Shown here one piece after another: positions 34,810-43,283 of a stretch of 64,000 bases of DNA. Made by a program: the position numbers and the translations under genes. The DNA comes from Niastella vici. GTDB taxonomy: Bacteria; Bacteroidota; Bacteroidia; Chitinophagales; Chitinophagaceae. Where the stretch lies: contig NZ_LVYD01000024.1 in the NCBI RefSeq assembly GCF_002077945.1, forward strand, positions 62,001-126,000. Reading direction: 5' to 3'. Each line of letters starts with the position of its first letter. Positions within the stretch are counted from its first letter, which is position 1. The notes beneath the pieces are model-generated. The model saw only the letters and a list, made by a program, of their open reading frames with translations. It ran no database searches and had not been told where the DNA came from.

Positions 34810-35262
34810 ATGAAAAGGATCTTATACACAACCACAGCAGTATTAGTGAGCGCAGGTTTATTATTGGCTTCCTGTAAGGATAATAGCAGGTTGGCAACGG
34901 AGAGTATACCGGTAGCGCCGGCAACAGTTTCGGCATCGGAATATGCCGAGTTTAAAGAATGGAAACAACAACAATTGGAAAATACCTCCCGTACAACTAC
35001 TACAGCAACCCGTCCGGTAATTGTACGCAAGTATTATACAGTAAATAAAGTGACGCCTGCGGTTCAACCTGTCGCCAAAAAGAAGAAAGGTTGGAGTAAA
35101 GCGGCCAAGGGAACAGCCATAGGCGCCGGTGCAGGTGCGGCGGCAGGTGCATTACTGGTTAAAAATAACCGGGCCCTCGGTGCTGTTATTGGTGGTGTTG
35201 TAGGTGGTGGCGTTGGTTATGGTGTAGGCCGGTCGATGGATAAAAAGGATGGAAGATATTAG
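34810..35262 (+). CDS. glycine-zipper lipoprotein
   Basis: A 150-residue lipoprotein: signal MKRILYTTTAVLVSAGLLLAS with the lipobox Cys at residue 22. A charged spacer (AEFKEWKQQQLENTSRTTTT), a Lys-rich stretch (AKKKKGWSKAAKG) and a glycine-zipper segment (about 101-142; AIGAGAGAAAGALL, AVIGGVVGGGVGYGVG) follow, as in the YMGG/17-kDa surface antigen-like families. Glycine zippers pack as helices in membranes. Role probably envelope structure or stress. A hairpin (TCCCGA-TAAA-TCGGGA, 34760-34775) lies in its leader. Confidence 0.82.
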   Translation: MKRILYTTTAVLVSAGLLLASCKDNSRLATESIPVAPATVSASEYAEFKEWKQQQLENTSRTTTTATRPVIVRKYYTVNKVTPAVQPVAKKKKGWSKAAKGTAIGAGAGAAAGALLVKNNRALGAVIGGVVGGGVGYGVGRSMDKKDGRY

Positions 35263-35456
35263 TCTGAACTGGGATTTATGGGATGCGGGGATTTATGAGA
35301 TAATGATAATAGAAGGCAATGTTCTCCGGAGGCGGCAGCCCACAATTGGCAACCGGCAGTTGGCAATCCTGAATAAATTCGCGGATTTTCAGAACTAATC
35401 ACTGGTCGCCAGCGATTCACTCAAAACGAAATATGAAAAACGGCCATAAATAAACA
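35263..35456. other. short-word intergenic stretch before terminator
   Basis: Holds the words TTGGCAACCGGCAGTTGGCAA near 35,346-35,366 in inverted or direct order, with no gene. The downstream hairpin terminates plus-strand transcription. Confidence 0.4.
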
Positions 35457-35487
35457 AGCCCTCCGATTTGCCGGAGGGCTGTTTTTT
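35457..35487 (+). terminator. intrinsic terminator of the glycine-zipper gene
   Basis: AGCCCTCCG (35457-35465) pairs with CGGAGGGCT (35472-35480), then a six-T run. It lies nearly 200 bases after the stop at 35262. Confidence 0.85.
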
Positions 35488-35574
35488 ATTTGGTTTAATG
35501 GACTTGCGTGTATTTACTTTAGAAGGCGTGTTTGTACTAATTTGAAAGCTATTCTTAACAGAACTTATCAAGTT

Positions 35575-35967
35575 TTAGGCCACCTGGCTTTGTTTAATGA
35601 TCGATAACAACATATTATTCAGATCCTGAAAGGGTGCATCTTTTGCGACAAAACCGTCAGCGCCCAATTGAATTCCTTTATTAATATATATACTGCTGTC
35701 TTCCATGGAGAAGAAGATGATCTTCATGGCCGGCCATTCCTTCTTCAGGTGAATGGTGGTTTCCAATCCATCCATCACGGGCATGTTAATATCCAGCACA
35801 CATACATCGGGCATTTTATTCACATGCAGCTTGTCAAGGAACTCCTGGCCATTCTCTGCTTCCATAACCACATTGTAACCCAATGAGTTAAGACGAAATT
35901 TCACACTTTCACGGATAAGGGCATTGTCATCTACAACGGCAATGGTAATAGGGAAATCTTTTTTCAT
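35575..35967 (-). CDS. single-domain response regulator (CheY-like)
   Basis: A 130-residue receiver domain with no output domain. The acidic pair is D13/D14, the phosphoacceptor Asp59 in VCVLDINMPVMDG, a Ser/Thr switch in IIFFSMED and the conserved Lys in FVAKDAPF. The C-terminal end (NNMLLSIIKQ) matches alpha-5 of NarL-type receivers, so it may be a stand-alone remnant of a LuxR/NarL regulator. No histidine kinase is next to it. It would act by protein contact, for example in a phosphorelay. Confidence 0.9.
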   Translation of the reverse strand: MKKDFPITIAVVDDNALIRESVKFRLNSLGYNVVMEAENGQEFLDKLHVNKMPDVCVLDINMPVMDGLETTIHLKKEWPAMKIIFFSMEDSSIYINKGIQLGADGFVAKDAPFQDLNNMLLSIIKQSQVA

Positions 35968-36187
35968 AGTTACTTCATTCTTTTTTTTTCAAAAATTCCT
36001 GCTTCACGAATCGTTATTTGGTTTAGGCGGAGATATCCTTCAAAAAGGTGAGTATCCCTTTATAAGTAATACACCGGAGTGTAAAGGACGACAAAAGATT
36101 TTTTCAGAAAGGCAAAAAATGAATAGTTTTTCATTTTTTGCTAAGTATTTGCACTTAGGAATCATGTATTAAAGGTCAAATTCACGT

Positions 36188-37345
36188 CTATGCCCTTACG
36201 CCAACGGCCCTGATGAGTGTCTTTTCTCCAAACCGCTTTTTTACACTGTCGATGGCCTGGTACAGGTTGATCATTTCCTGGGTATCGTCGAATAAACTTA
36301 TCTGGTAATTCCCCGGAATGAGGTGGGTAAACCGGATACCCAATAACCTTACCAGTAATCGCCGTTCGTATAACTTACTGAACAGTTCTTTGGCCGTTTT
36401 CAATAAAATATGATCTGCATTGGTATAGGGGATGGTAATTTGTTTGGTAAAAGTCTCAAAGTTTGAATACCGCATCTTCACGGTCACACAGCCGGTCAGC
36501 TTGTTCTGCTGCCGCAACTGGAAGGAGATCTCTTCGGTCATGCGTACCAGCTGACTATGCAGGAACTCTGTATCAATGGTATCGGTTTGAAAAGTGGTTT
36601 CTGTAGAAATGGATTTCTGTTCATAATAAGGGACCACCGGCGTTTCATCGATGCCGTTCGATTTCCGCCACAGATCGATGCCCGGCTTGCCCAGTAAATT
36701 CTCCATCATTTCAACCGGAATTTCACTTAGTACTTTTACCGTCTCCACGCCCATCTTCAACAGCTTGTACCCGGTTTCCTTACCAATGCCCGGTATCTTG
36801 ATAATACTTAACGGCGCCAGAAAGCTCTTTTCATTTCCAAAGGGGATCTCCAGCTGCCCGTTTGGCTTTACTTCATTGGTGGCCACCTTGCTCACCAGTT
36901 TATTGGAGGCCAGCCCCCAGGAAATGGGCAACCCGCTTTCTTTATTGATCCTTTTCTTTAATTGTTCGGTGAATTGCAGGCAACCGAAAAACTTATCCAT
37001 TCCGGTAAGATCAATATAGAATTCATCGATGCTTGCTTTTTCAAACAACGGTACCGTATCTTTTATCACCTCTGTAACCAGGCGCGAATATTTGCTGTAG
37101 GTTTCAAAATCACTTTTAATGATAACCGCATCCGGGCACAACCGGCGGGCGATCTTCATGGGCATGGCGCTGTGAACGCCAAATTTGCGCGCCTCATAAC
37201 TACAGGCGGCCACTACGCCCCTGTCGCTACCGCCACCTACCAGTAATGGTTTACCGCGCAGCCGGGGATTTCGCAAAGTTTCTACCGACACAAAAAAAGC
37301 ATCCAGGTCAAAATGCGCTATATGTCTGTCCTTTGTTATAAGCAT
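36188..37345 (-). CDS. dinB: DNA polymerase IV (Y-family, translesion)
   Basis: A 385-residue Y-family polymerase. Catalytic acids are D13 (HFDLDAFF) and D107/E108 (KASIDEFYID). The helix-hairpin-helix thumb follows in IIKIPGIGKETGYKLLKMGV, then the little-finger domain. A beta-clamp-binding motif QISLF sits at about 348-352. It is seven bases downstream of the DnaE-type polymerase gene and clearly co-transcribed. The pair recalls the ImuB/DnaE2 mutagenesis cassette, but all catalytic residues are kept here, unlike ImuB. Confidence 0.93.
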   Translation of the reverse strand: MLITKDRHIAHFDLDAFFVSVETLRNPRLRGKPLLVGGGSDRGVVAACSYEARKFGVHSAMPMKIARRLCPDAVIIKSDFETYSKYSRLVTEVIKDTVPLFEKASIDEFYIDLTGMDKFFGCLQFTEQLKKRINKESGLPISWGLASNKLVSKVATNEVKPNGQLEIPFGNEKSFLAPLSIIKIPGIGKETGYKLLKMGVETVKVLSEIPVEMMENLLGKPGIDLWRKSNGIDETPVVPYYEQKSISTETTFQTDTIDTEFLHSQLVRMTEEISFQLRQQNKLTGCVTVKMRYSNFETFTKQITIPYTNADHILLKTAKELFSKLYERRLLVRLLGIRFTHLIPGNYQISLFDDTQEMINLYQAIDSVKKRFGEKTLIRAVGVRA

Positions 37346-37351
37346 GGTTTG

Positions 37352-40300
37352 CTATTTAATAGTATCGTAACTGCGTTTCTTAAATCCCACCTTTTCCATT
37401 TTGCGCGCTTCAATACTATACACGCCAAAATCATCCACTACCCTGCCGGTTACTTTATAAAAGCCGCCGCTGTGCATGGGATAGGTGCGGGCCGCATCGG
37501 GAAAATGAACGGTATCAACCCAATCAAGGTCTTTATCAATAAAAGTTCCGAAGAACATGTAATCATTATTCTTTGTTTGCACATGCTTACTGGCAATGAA
37601 GTAAACAAGTACCGTAATTACTTTATGCAGGTGATTGCCTATTTCCCGGGCAGGAATGTATTGGCCGGGGTCTTCATCAACCATGGCAAAGGGGTTCCAT
37701 AAAGTAAACCCCAGGATCTCCTTCTGATCATACAGATCATCGATGGCATTGTCAGTTAGCTCGGGCAGGGTGAATTCAACCGGTCTTTCTTCAAACAAAG
37801 ACTCGCTGACGGGAATATGCGCCTTATTTTTTTTCTGCAGAAAATTGGCTTCCCACAATAATTGCTTTTTTGTTTTACCGGTAAACCGGAAGGCGCCAAT
37901 GCTCACCAGCATGTTCAACTGCTCTAACCCGATGGCCGTGCGCTCAATAAAATCCTGCAAATGCAAAAACAGGCCGCCCGCTTTCCGTTCTTCCACGATC
38001 AGTTGCATCGTTTTATCCTGTAGCGCCTTGATATGAATAAAACCGGTATGTACTTCATCACCTTTTATACTGGTATAGATATCGCTGTTGTTTACACAGG
38101 GCGCATTGATAATACCGCCGGCCTTCATTAATTCAATAAAATATAATTCGGTTGAATAAAAGCCGCCGAAATTATTGATCACGGCCACCATAAATTCTTT
38201 GGGGAAGAAGGTCTTTAAATACAGGCTCATATAGCTTTCCACTGCAAAGCTGGCCGAATGCGCTTTATTAAAACTATACCCGGCAAAGCTTTCCATTTGC
38301 CGCCATACTTCATGTGCCAGCTCATCGGAATGCCCCAGTTCACGGCAATTGGCGAGGTATTTTTCCTTAATAAGCCTGAACTTGTTATTCCCCCGGTATT
38401 TTCCGCTCATGGCGCGGCGCAGGATATCTGCTTCGCCCAATGACAAACCGGCGAAATAATGCGCGATCTTGATCACATCTTCCTGGAACACCATTACCCC
38501 AAAGGTTTCGCTCAGGTGCTCCTCAAAAAGCGGATGCAGGTATACGATCTTATCGCGGTTGTGGAACCGGGTTATATACTCGCGCATCATGCCCGACTGG
38601 GCCACCCCCGGCCTTATGATGGAGCTGGCCGCCACCAGCGTAATGTAGTCATCGCACCGGAGCTTTTTCAGCAATTGCCGCATGGCCGGCGATTCTATAT
38701 AAAAGCATCCAATGGTTTGCGCCTCCCTGATCTGTTTTTTGATGGCCGTATTATGCCTGAAATTGTGGAAGTCATGAATATTTACATCTATTCCCTTATT
38801 GGCTTTTATTAACCGCAGGCTTTCCTTTATATGTCCCAACCCCCGCTGGCTCAGGATATCAAATTTATTGATACCAATGTTCTCTGCAACAAACATATCC
38901 ATTTGGGTGGTGGCAAATCCCTTGGGTGGCATAAACAGTGCGGCATATTCATAGATCGGTTTCTCTGTAACCAGCATGCCGCAAGGGTGAATGGAAATAT
39001 TATTCGGAAAATTCTTCAACAACCTGCCATATTGCAGTATGGTGCGCTGGATCTTATCAGTGGCTTCTGTAGCCCGTTGCAGGCTTTTTATTTCATCAAC
39101 CGGCAAACCAAACACTTTACCCAGCTCCATAATAATGGCATCATGCTGAAAAGTGGTATAAGAACCCAGCAGGGCAACATGTTTTTTTCCATACCGCTTG
39201 AAAATATAATCCATGATGTCGTCCCGGTCGGTCCAGCTGAAGTCGATATCAAAGTCGGGTGGAGAAGTTCTTTCAGGATTCAGGAACCGTTCAAAATAAA
39301 GGTTCAGCTCAATTGGGTCAACATCGGTGATGCGCAGGCAATAGGCTACAATGGAATTGGCCCCGCTCCCCCGCCCTACATAATAAAATCCGCGCGACTG
39401 GGCATAGCGTATTACATCCCAGTTGATCAGAAAATATGAATTAAATCCCAGGTCATTGATGATCTTTAACTCTTTATACATCCGTTCCTGGGCCTGCTTA
39501 TTCTTACGGCCATAGCGGGCTATCAATCCTTCCGTAGCCAGTTTCTCCAATAGTATTCTGTCGTCCTCAGGCGTGGCGCTAAAACTTTTTTTGTTTTTAT
39601 CGGTACGAAAATCCATTGCAATGCGGCAATCATCGAGCAGTTTGTACGTATTGGTTACAATGGCGGGAAACTGCCTGAACTGTTCAAGCAGCGCTGAGGG
39701 GGAAATAAAGGTTTCATCGGGCGAAGCCTGGGTTTCGGCAGGAAGCTTCGACAGTAAGGTATTTTTATCAATTGCCCGCAACAACCGGTGCAAATTGTAA
39801 TACTGTTTATTCTGAAAGGTTACCGGTTGCCGAACAAGATACTTGTGTTCGAATTGCTTCCAGCTGGTCCCAAACAGTTTATTCAGTTCTGTAGCCAGGA
39901 TGCCAATGTATTCACCAGCCAACAGATCAGCGGGAGCTTTTCGATCGAAGGGATAAATAATATATACATCAGGGTTATGTTGAAAATAAGTGGCATATTC
40001 AGGAAAGTTTTTTTTGAGCTGAAAATGACAGGATAAAAATTCATTGATGGCGGCAAACCCCTGGTTATTTCTTGCCAGCAGTATATAAAGCAGCGTATCT
40101 TCATTCCTGATCTCAACGCCAATAACCGGTTTAATATCTTTTTGTTGGCAAAAATTCACAAAGTCCCAGCAATCGCAGGTACAATTAATGTTTGTTAAAG
40201 CCAATACCCCAATGCCTTGTGCTGCAGCGGTGTTTACCAGTTCTTCAGTAGAATAAGTGCCGTATCGCAAACTGAAATATGTTCTGCAATTTAAGTACAT
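37352..40300 (-). CDS. dnaE2: short DnaE-type polymerase III alpha subunit (error-prone type)
   Basis: A 982-residue C-family polymerase, shorter than the replicative DnaE of about 1150 or more. The palm holds GRGSGANS (309-316) and the catalytic Asp pair in PDFDIDF (D349, D351). Finger and duplex-binding regions follow (PCGMLVT, IRPGVAQSGMM, FQEDVIKIAHYFAGL, FNKAHSASFAVESYMSLYLK). The N-terminal PHP domain is degenerate: the usual HxH-type opening is NCR here (residues 4-6), and the usual Asp after SL is Tyr. The gene order with dinB suggests a damage-tolerance role. It is paralogous to, not a replacement for, the replicative enzyme, which must be elsewhere. Confidence 0.88.
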   Translation of the reverse strand: MYLNCRTYFSLRYGTYSTEELVNTAAAQGIGVLALTNINCTCDCWDFVNFCQQKDIKPVIGVEIRNEDTLLYILLARNNQGFAAINEFLSCHFQLKKNFPEYATYFQHNPDVYIIYPFDRKAPADLLAGEYIGILATELNKLFGTSWKQFEHKYLVRQPVTFQNKQYYNLHRLLRAIDKNTLLSKLPAETQASPDETFISPSALLEQFRQFPAIVTNTYKLLDDCRIAMDFRTDKNKKSFSATPEDDRILLEKLATEGLIARYGRKNKQAQERMYKELKIINDLGFNSYFLINWDVIRYAQSRGFYYVGRGSGANSIVAYCLRITDVDPIELNLYFERFLNPERTSPPDFDIDFSWTDRDDIMDYIFKRYGKKHVALLGSYTTFQHDAIIMELGKVFGLPVDEIKSLQRATEATDKIQRTILQYGRLLKNFPNNISIHPCGMLVTEKPIYEYAALFMPPKGFATTQMDMFVAENIGINKFDILSQRGLGHIKESLRLIKANKGIDVNIHDFHNFRHNTAIKKQIREAQTIGCFYIESPAMRQLLKKLRCDDYITLVAASSIIRPGVAQSGMMREYITRFHNRDKIVYLHPLFEEHLSETFGVMVFQEDVIKIAHYFAGLSLGEADILRRAMSGKYRGNNKFRLIKEKYLANCRELGHSDELAHEVWRQMESFAGYSFNKAHSASFAVESYMSLYLKTFFPKEFMVAVINNFGGFYSTELYFIELMKAGGIINAPCVNNSDIYTSIKGDEVHTGFIHIKALQDKTMQLIVEERKAGGLFLHLQDFIERTAIGLEQLNMLVSIGAFRFTGKTKKQLLWEANFLQKKNKAHIPVSESLFEERPVEFTLPELTDNAIDDLYDQKEILGFTLWNPFAMVDEDPGQYIPAREIGNHLHKVITVLVYFIASKHVQTKNNDYMFFGTFIDKDLDWVDTVHFPDAARTYPMHSGGFYKVTGRVVDDFGVYSIEARKMEKVGFKKRSYDTIK

Positions 40301-40320
40301 AATGCCCCGTTGCTTTAGGG

Positions 40321-40328
40321 CAAAGCTA
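40321..40328 (-). promoter_or_regulatory. -7 box of the dnaE2-dinB operon
   Basis: Minus-strand TAGCTTTG, a full match to TAnnTTTG, giving a leader of about 13 bases. No TTG at proper spacing. Directly upstream lie inverted repeats that could be an operator. Confidence 0.45.
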
Positions 40329-40359
40329 CTCAGTTTACTAACTATTTTAGCATTACAAG

Positions 40360-40394
40360 ACTAATTATATTAGTATATAAAATCTAATTTGTAC
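40360..40394. promoter_or_regulatory. candidate operator upstream of dnaE2-dinB
   Basis: ACTAAT-N3-ATTAGT (40360-40374) overlaps ATTAG-N10-CTAAT (40370-40389). Three copies of the half-site ACTAAT/CTAAT thus lie 32-65 bases before the -7 box. No known LexA box of Bacteroidota was recognised. Confidence 0.35.
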
Positions 40395-40580
40395 TATGCA
40401 ATACAACCATAAAGCAATGATCAACTCTCTATAAATGAAGCGGGTATTGTGTTGCAGGAAAGAGCGCTATTATTGCTGAAGAGTAACATTTGTAACTAAG
40501 ATTGTTACGGGGGCGACTGAAAAAAGTACGATCTGTACTTTGAAAGGGGCTTTCTTCTTGGTATTGGCTCACGGATTCTA
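40395..40580. other. intergenic DNA with a small hairpin
   Basis: AAAGTAC-N5-GTACTTT at 40523-40541 is the only structure seen. No gene. Confidence 0.4.
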
Positions 40581-40589
40581 AAAAAACGA

Positions 40590-40683
40590 AGTAAGAAGTA
40601 GGAAGTATGAAGAACCCGATAAGGGTAGTCTCTAATTATTTTCAACTGTATTTCCTACTTCTTACCTTTACCTCCTACTTTCT
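40590..40683. repeat. imperfect palindrome of GAAGTAAGAAGTAGGAAGTA words
   Basis: Plus-strand words GAAGTAAGAAGTAGGAAGTA at about 40592-40611 face TTTCCTACTTCTTACC and TTACCTCCTACTTTCTC at about 40650-40683. It lies past the 3' end of the AHSA1 gene. Same word family as at 5835-5883. Confidence 0.65.
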
Positions 40684-40715
40684 CATGGCTATACACACAA
40701 ATGAATACACCTATC

Positions 40716-41141
40716 TTAATTGGTCTCTGTGTACTTCTTAAAATTATCCAAAATCGCCTGCCAGCCGCCCTGTTGCATTTCAATAGAATGCGTGTTCTCG
40801 GCATCAAAAGTTTCCACCACTTTGGTCTCATTTCCACTGCCTGAAAAGGTAACCACCACTTTGCGGCCGTCGCCCATTGTATATTCGATGAGCTCATTTT
40901 TCTTTACTTCGTCATACACACCGCCAAAATCAAACCCAAAACTGCCGTCTTTGGCTTCCATTCGGGTCGAAAATTTACCGCCAACTGTTAAATCATTCTC
41001 TGCTTTGGGTGCATGCCAGTCGTCAGAAGCGGCACACCACTGTGTAATATGCTCAGGTAATGACCAGAAATTCCAAACTTTTTCAACCGGAGCATTAATA
41101 GTGCTTTGTACTGTGATCTTTGTTACATTAGTTGTTGACAT
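40716..41141 (-). CDS. SRPBCC/AHSA1-domain protein
   Basis: A 141-residue protein of the START-like (AHSA1) superfamily: ITVQSTINAPVEKVWNFWSLPEHITQWC at the N-terminus, VGGKFSTRMEAKDGSFGFDFGG in the middle and GGWQAILDNFKKYTE at the end. These form a hydrophobic ligand cavity; bacterial members bind small molecules or act as co-chaperones. No specific ligand can be inferred. A TAnnTTTG-type -7 box (TAAGTTTG, minus strand 41194-41187) lies about 45 bases upstream. Confidence 0.9.
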   Translation of the reverse strand: MSTTNVTKITVQSTINAPVEKVWNFWSLPEHITQWCAASDDWHAPKAENDLTVGGKFSTRMEAKDGSFGFDFGGVYDEVKKNELIEYTMGDGRKVVVTFSGSGNETKVVETFDAENTHSIEMQQGGWQAILDNFKKYTETN

Positions 41142-41354
41142 TTTTCTCTTTTTTTATTGGTTAAGTATGTTATTCGATTGACAGGACAAACTTACCGCCA
41201 ATTTTCAATTTCCATGCTGTGTAAATGAGACAAAGAAGGGGTGATTTGTGACTTGTTGTGTTTGCCCCACACGCATGGCGCTATTTATTGAAAACTCCGG
41301 CAATTTAGCCTGTTCAGCCTACAACCACCCATTAATAAATATAACGATTGCAAT

Positions 41355-43169
41355 ATGTCTCTTACTCACTTACCTCAATGCAGCTGTGCTAATTGTCATG
41401 ATCACGAGATAAGCCGTGCAGAAAAAGACCTGCATATTGAACTGTCTGAAAACAGCCGCCGTGATTTTATAAAGAAAGCAGGCCGCCTGGGCCTTGGCCT
41501 GGGTATAGGGGGCGGACTGGTAACTACCCCGCTGGCGGCGGCTGCCCTACATACTGATGAAGCGGCTTATAAGGCGCAGCAAATGCAGCAAAACAAAGCC
41601 GTACAAAATGGCAAGGCCAACCTGTTGTCTTTATTACATACGGCCGATATACATTCACAACTCATGACGCACGATGAGTTCTTTATTGAGCAGGGCAAAC
41701 CGGTTTATAAAAAGCGGGGCGGGCTGGCCCATCTCAAAACAATGATAAACGCCTTGCGAAATCAAAATGCGGCCAATACCCTGGTATTAGACGGCGGCGA
41801 CTGCTTTCAGGGAAGCGGTATTGCAGCCCTGAGTGAAGGCAGGGCCATTGTACCCCTGATGAACAATATCGGGTATGATATTATGCTGCCCGGTAACTGG
41901 GAAGTAGTGTATGGAAAGGAAATGATGATGAAAGATATGTTTGGTTATGATGCAGTGAAAGTATGCGCCAATATGTATCATGATACCAATGATGACATGA
42001 AGGGCGACCTTATTTTTCCGCCTTATTTCGTAAAACATATTGCCGGCATCAAAGTGGGGTTTATCGGTTATAATGATCCGTTAACTCCCAAACGGCAATC
42101 GCCCGCTTATTGTGATGGCATAAAATTCACTGCACCTGAAACCAATGTTGCAAAGTATATTAAGATCTTAAAGGAATACGAAAATTGCCAGCTGGTATTC
42201 CTGATGACCCATATGGGCCTGGCGCAACAATTCGGCTTATCGAATAAGAGCGAAATAAAAGGAGTTGATTACATCCTCGGCGCCGATACGCATGAACGGC
42301 TTCGCCAACCGGTACAGGGCCAATATGCAAAAGTAACGGAGCCCGGCGCGTTCGGTTCCTTTATTGCCAAACTCGATATCGTTGTTGAAAATGGCATTAT
42401 AAAAGACCACACCTATCAGTTGTTGGATGTTGATCCGCAGAAATACAAAGCAGACGGGGAAATGAAGCAGTTGATCAATAAAGCCAGCGAGCCTTATAAA
42501 AAAGAGCTGAGCCGGGTGATCGGCCAATCAAAAAATCCATTGATCAGGTATTATGTTATTGAAACCCCGATGGATAATTTTATCACCGATGCCATTATGT
42601 GGAAGTTCAAACCCGATATAGCGCTCAGCAATGGGTTTCGTTTTTGTCCGCCCCTGATCCCCAACCCTGCAACCGGTATGGCAGAAATTACGGTTGATTA
42701 TTTATGGAGCATGTTACCCGTAGACAGTGAAGCAAAAAAAGGTACCATTACCGGCCAGCAATTATGGACCTGGATGGAAACCGAACTGGAAAATGCATTT
42801 GCCAAAGATCCGGCCAAACGGTTGGGTGGCTGGGTGGTGCGCTTTAAAGGAATGGAAGTAAATTTTACATTAGGGAATGAGGCCGGGAAAAGGGTCAATT
42901 ATATTAAAGTGGGTGGAAAGCCGGTTGAACCGAACCGGGAATACACCTTTGTAGCCTGTGAGCGGGAAGGCGACCCCGACACCACTATTTGCCGCATGCA
43001 GGGCGTCAGGAGCCCGCATTTAATGGGAGAAACCATGCACAAGGTGATTGAGGAATACCTGGCGCAGCACTCGCCTATTGCGCCTGTTATAGAAGGACGA
43101 TGTACCGCCACTGATGCTCCGGCCAACCTGCTTACCCAGGTAATGGGCCTGGGATATGAATTCAGATAA
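41355..43169 (+). CDS. Tat-exported SoxB-like/5'-nucleotidase family metallohydrolase
   Basis: A 604-residue protein. A Tat signal (SRRDFIK at 34-40, then a Gly/Leu-rich segment to AAAA) indicates export in folded, metal-loaded form. The metallophosphoesterase domain has LLHTADIHSQL (D98, H100), LDGGDCFQGSG (D146/D149), GNWE (180-183), MTHMG and GADTHERL. The C-terminal 5'-nucleotidase domain has SNGFRF, GGWVVRFKGM and ACEREGDPDTTIC. In ordinary 5'-nucleotidases the third motif is GNHE with a catalytic His; Trp is found here, as in my recollection of SoxB thiosulfohydrolases (HWEF). The CEREGDP segment also recalls SoxB. No other sox gene is nearby, so the substrate is open. A Cys-rich N-terminus (CSCANC) precedes the Tat motif. 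Confidence 0.8.
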   Translation: MSLTHLPQCSCANCHDHEISRAEKDLHIELSENSRRDFIKKAGRLGLGLGIGGGLVTTPLAAAALHTDEAAYKAQQMQQNKAVQNGKANLLSLLHTADIHSQLMTHDEFFIEQGKPVYKKRGGLAHLKTMINALRNQNAANTLVLDGGDCFQGSGIAALSEGRAIVPLMNNIGYDIMLPGNWEVVYGKEMMMKDMFGYDAVKVCANMYHDTNDDMKGDLIFPPYFVKHIAGIKVGFIGYNDPLTPKRQSPAYCDGIKFTAPETNVAKYIKILKEYENCQLVFLMTHMGLAQQFGLSNKSEIKGVDYILGADTHERLRQPVQGQYAKVTEPGAFGSFIAKLDIVVENGIIKDHTYQLLDVDPQKYKADGEMKQLINKASEPYKKELSRVIGQSKNPLIRYYVIETPMDNFITDAIMWKFKPDIALSNGFRFCPPLIPNPATGMAEITVDYLWSMLPVDSEAKKGTITGQQLWTWMETELENAFAKDPAKRLGGWVVRFKGMEVNFTLGNEAGKRVNYIKVGGKPVEPNREYTFVACEREGDPDTTICRMQGVRSPHLMGETMHKVIEEYLAQHSPIAPVIEGRCTATDAPANLLTQVMGLGYEFR

Positions 43170-43262
43170 AAAAGTGGGTCGTCTGCGGGCCGGCGAAAGG
43201 CTTAACCTTAAACGTTTAGTGCAAAAAAAGATGGGTCCGCCCTTAAAGAGCGACCCACTTTT
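43170..43262. terminator. structured convergent terminator region
   Basis: AAAAGTGGGTCG (43170-43181) pairs perfectly with CGACCCACTTTT (43251-43262). The 69 bases inside can fold further. It sits immediately after the stop at 43169 and just before the end of the GDPD-like gene at 43284. Confidence 0.6.
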
Positions 43263-43283
43263 GTAAAATATTTTATACAACGA

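Noticed and set aside
34647-34877. 76-residue plus-strand frame before the glycine-zipper lipoprotein gene
   Set aside because: It overlaps the lipoprotein's signal peptide by 68 bases in another frame and no promoter or family resemblance was found. The first 50 residues look protein-like, so it is not excluded.
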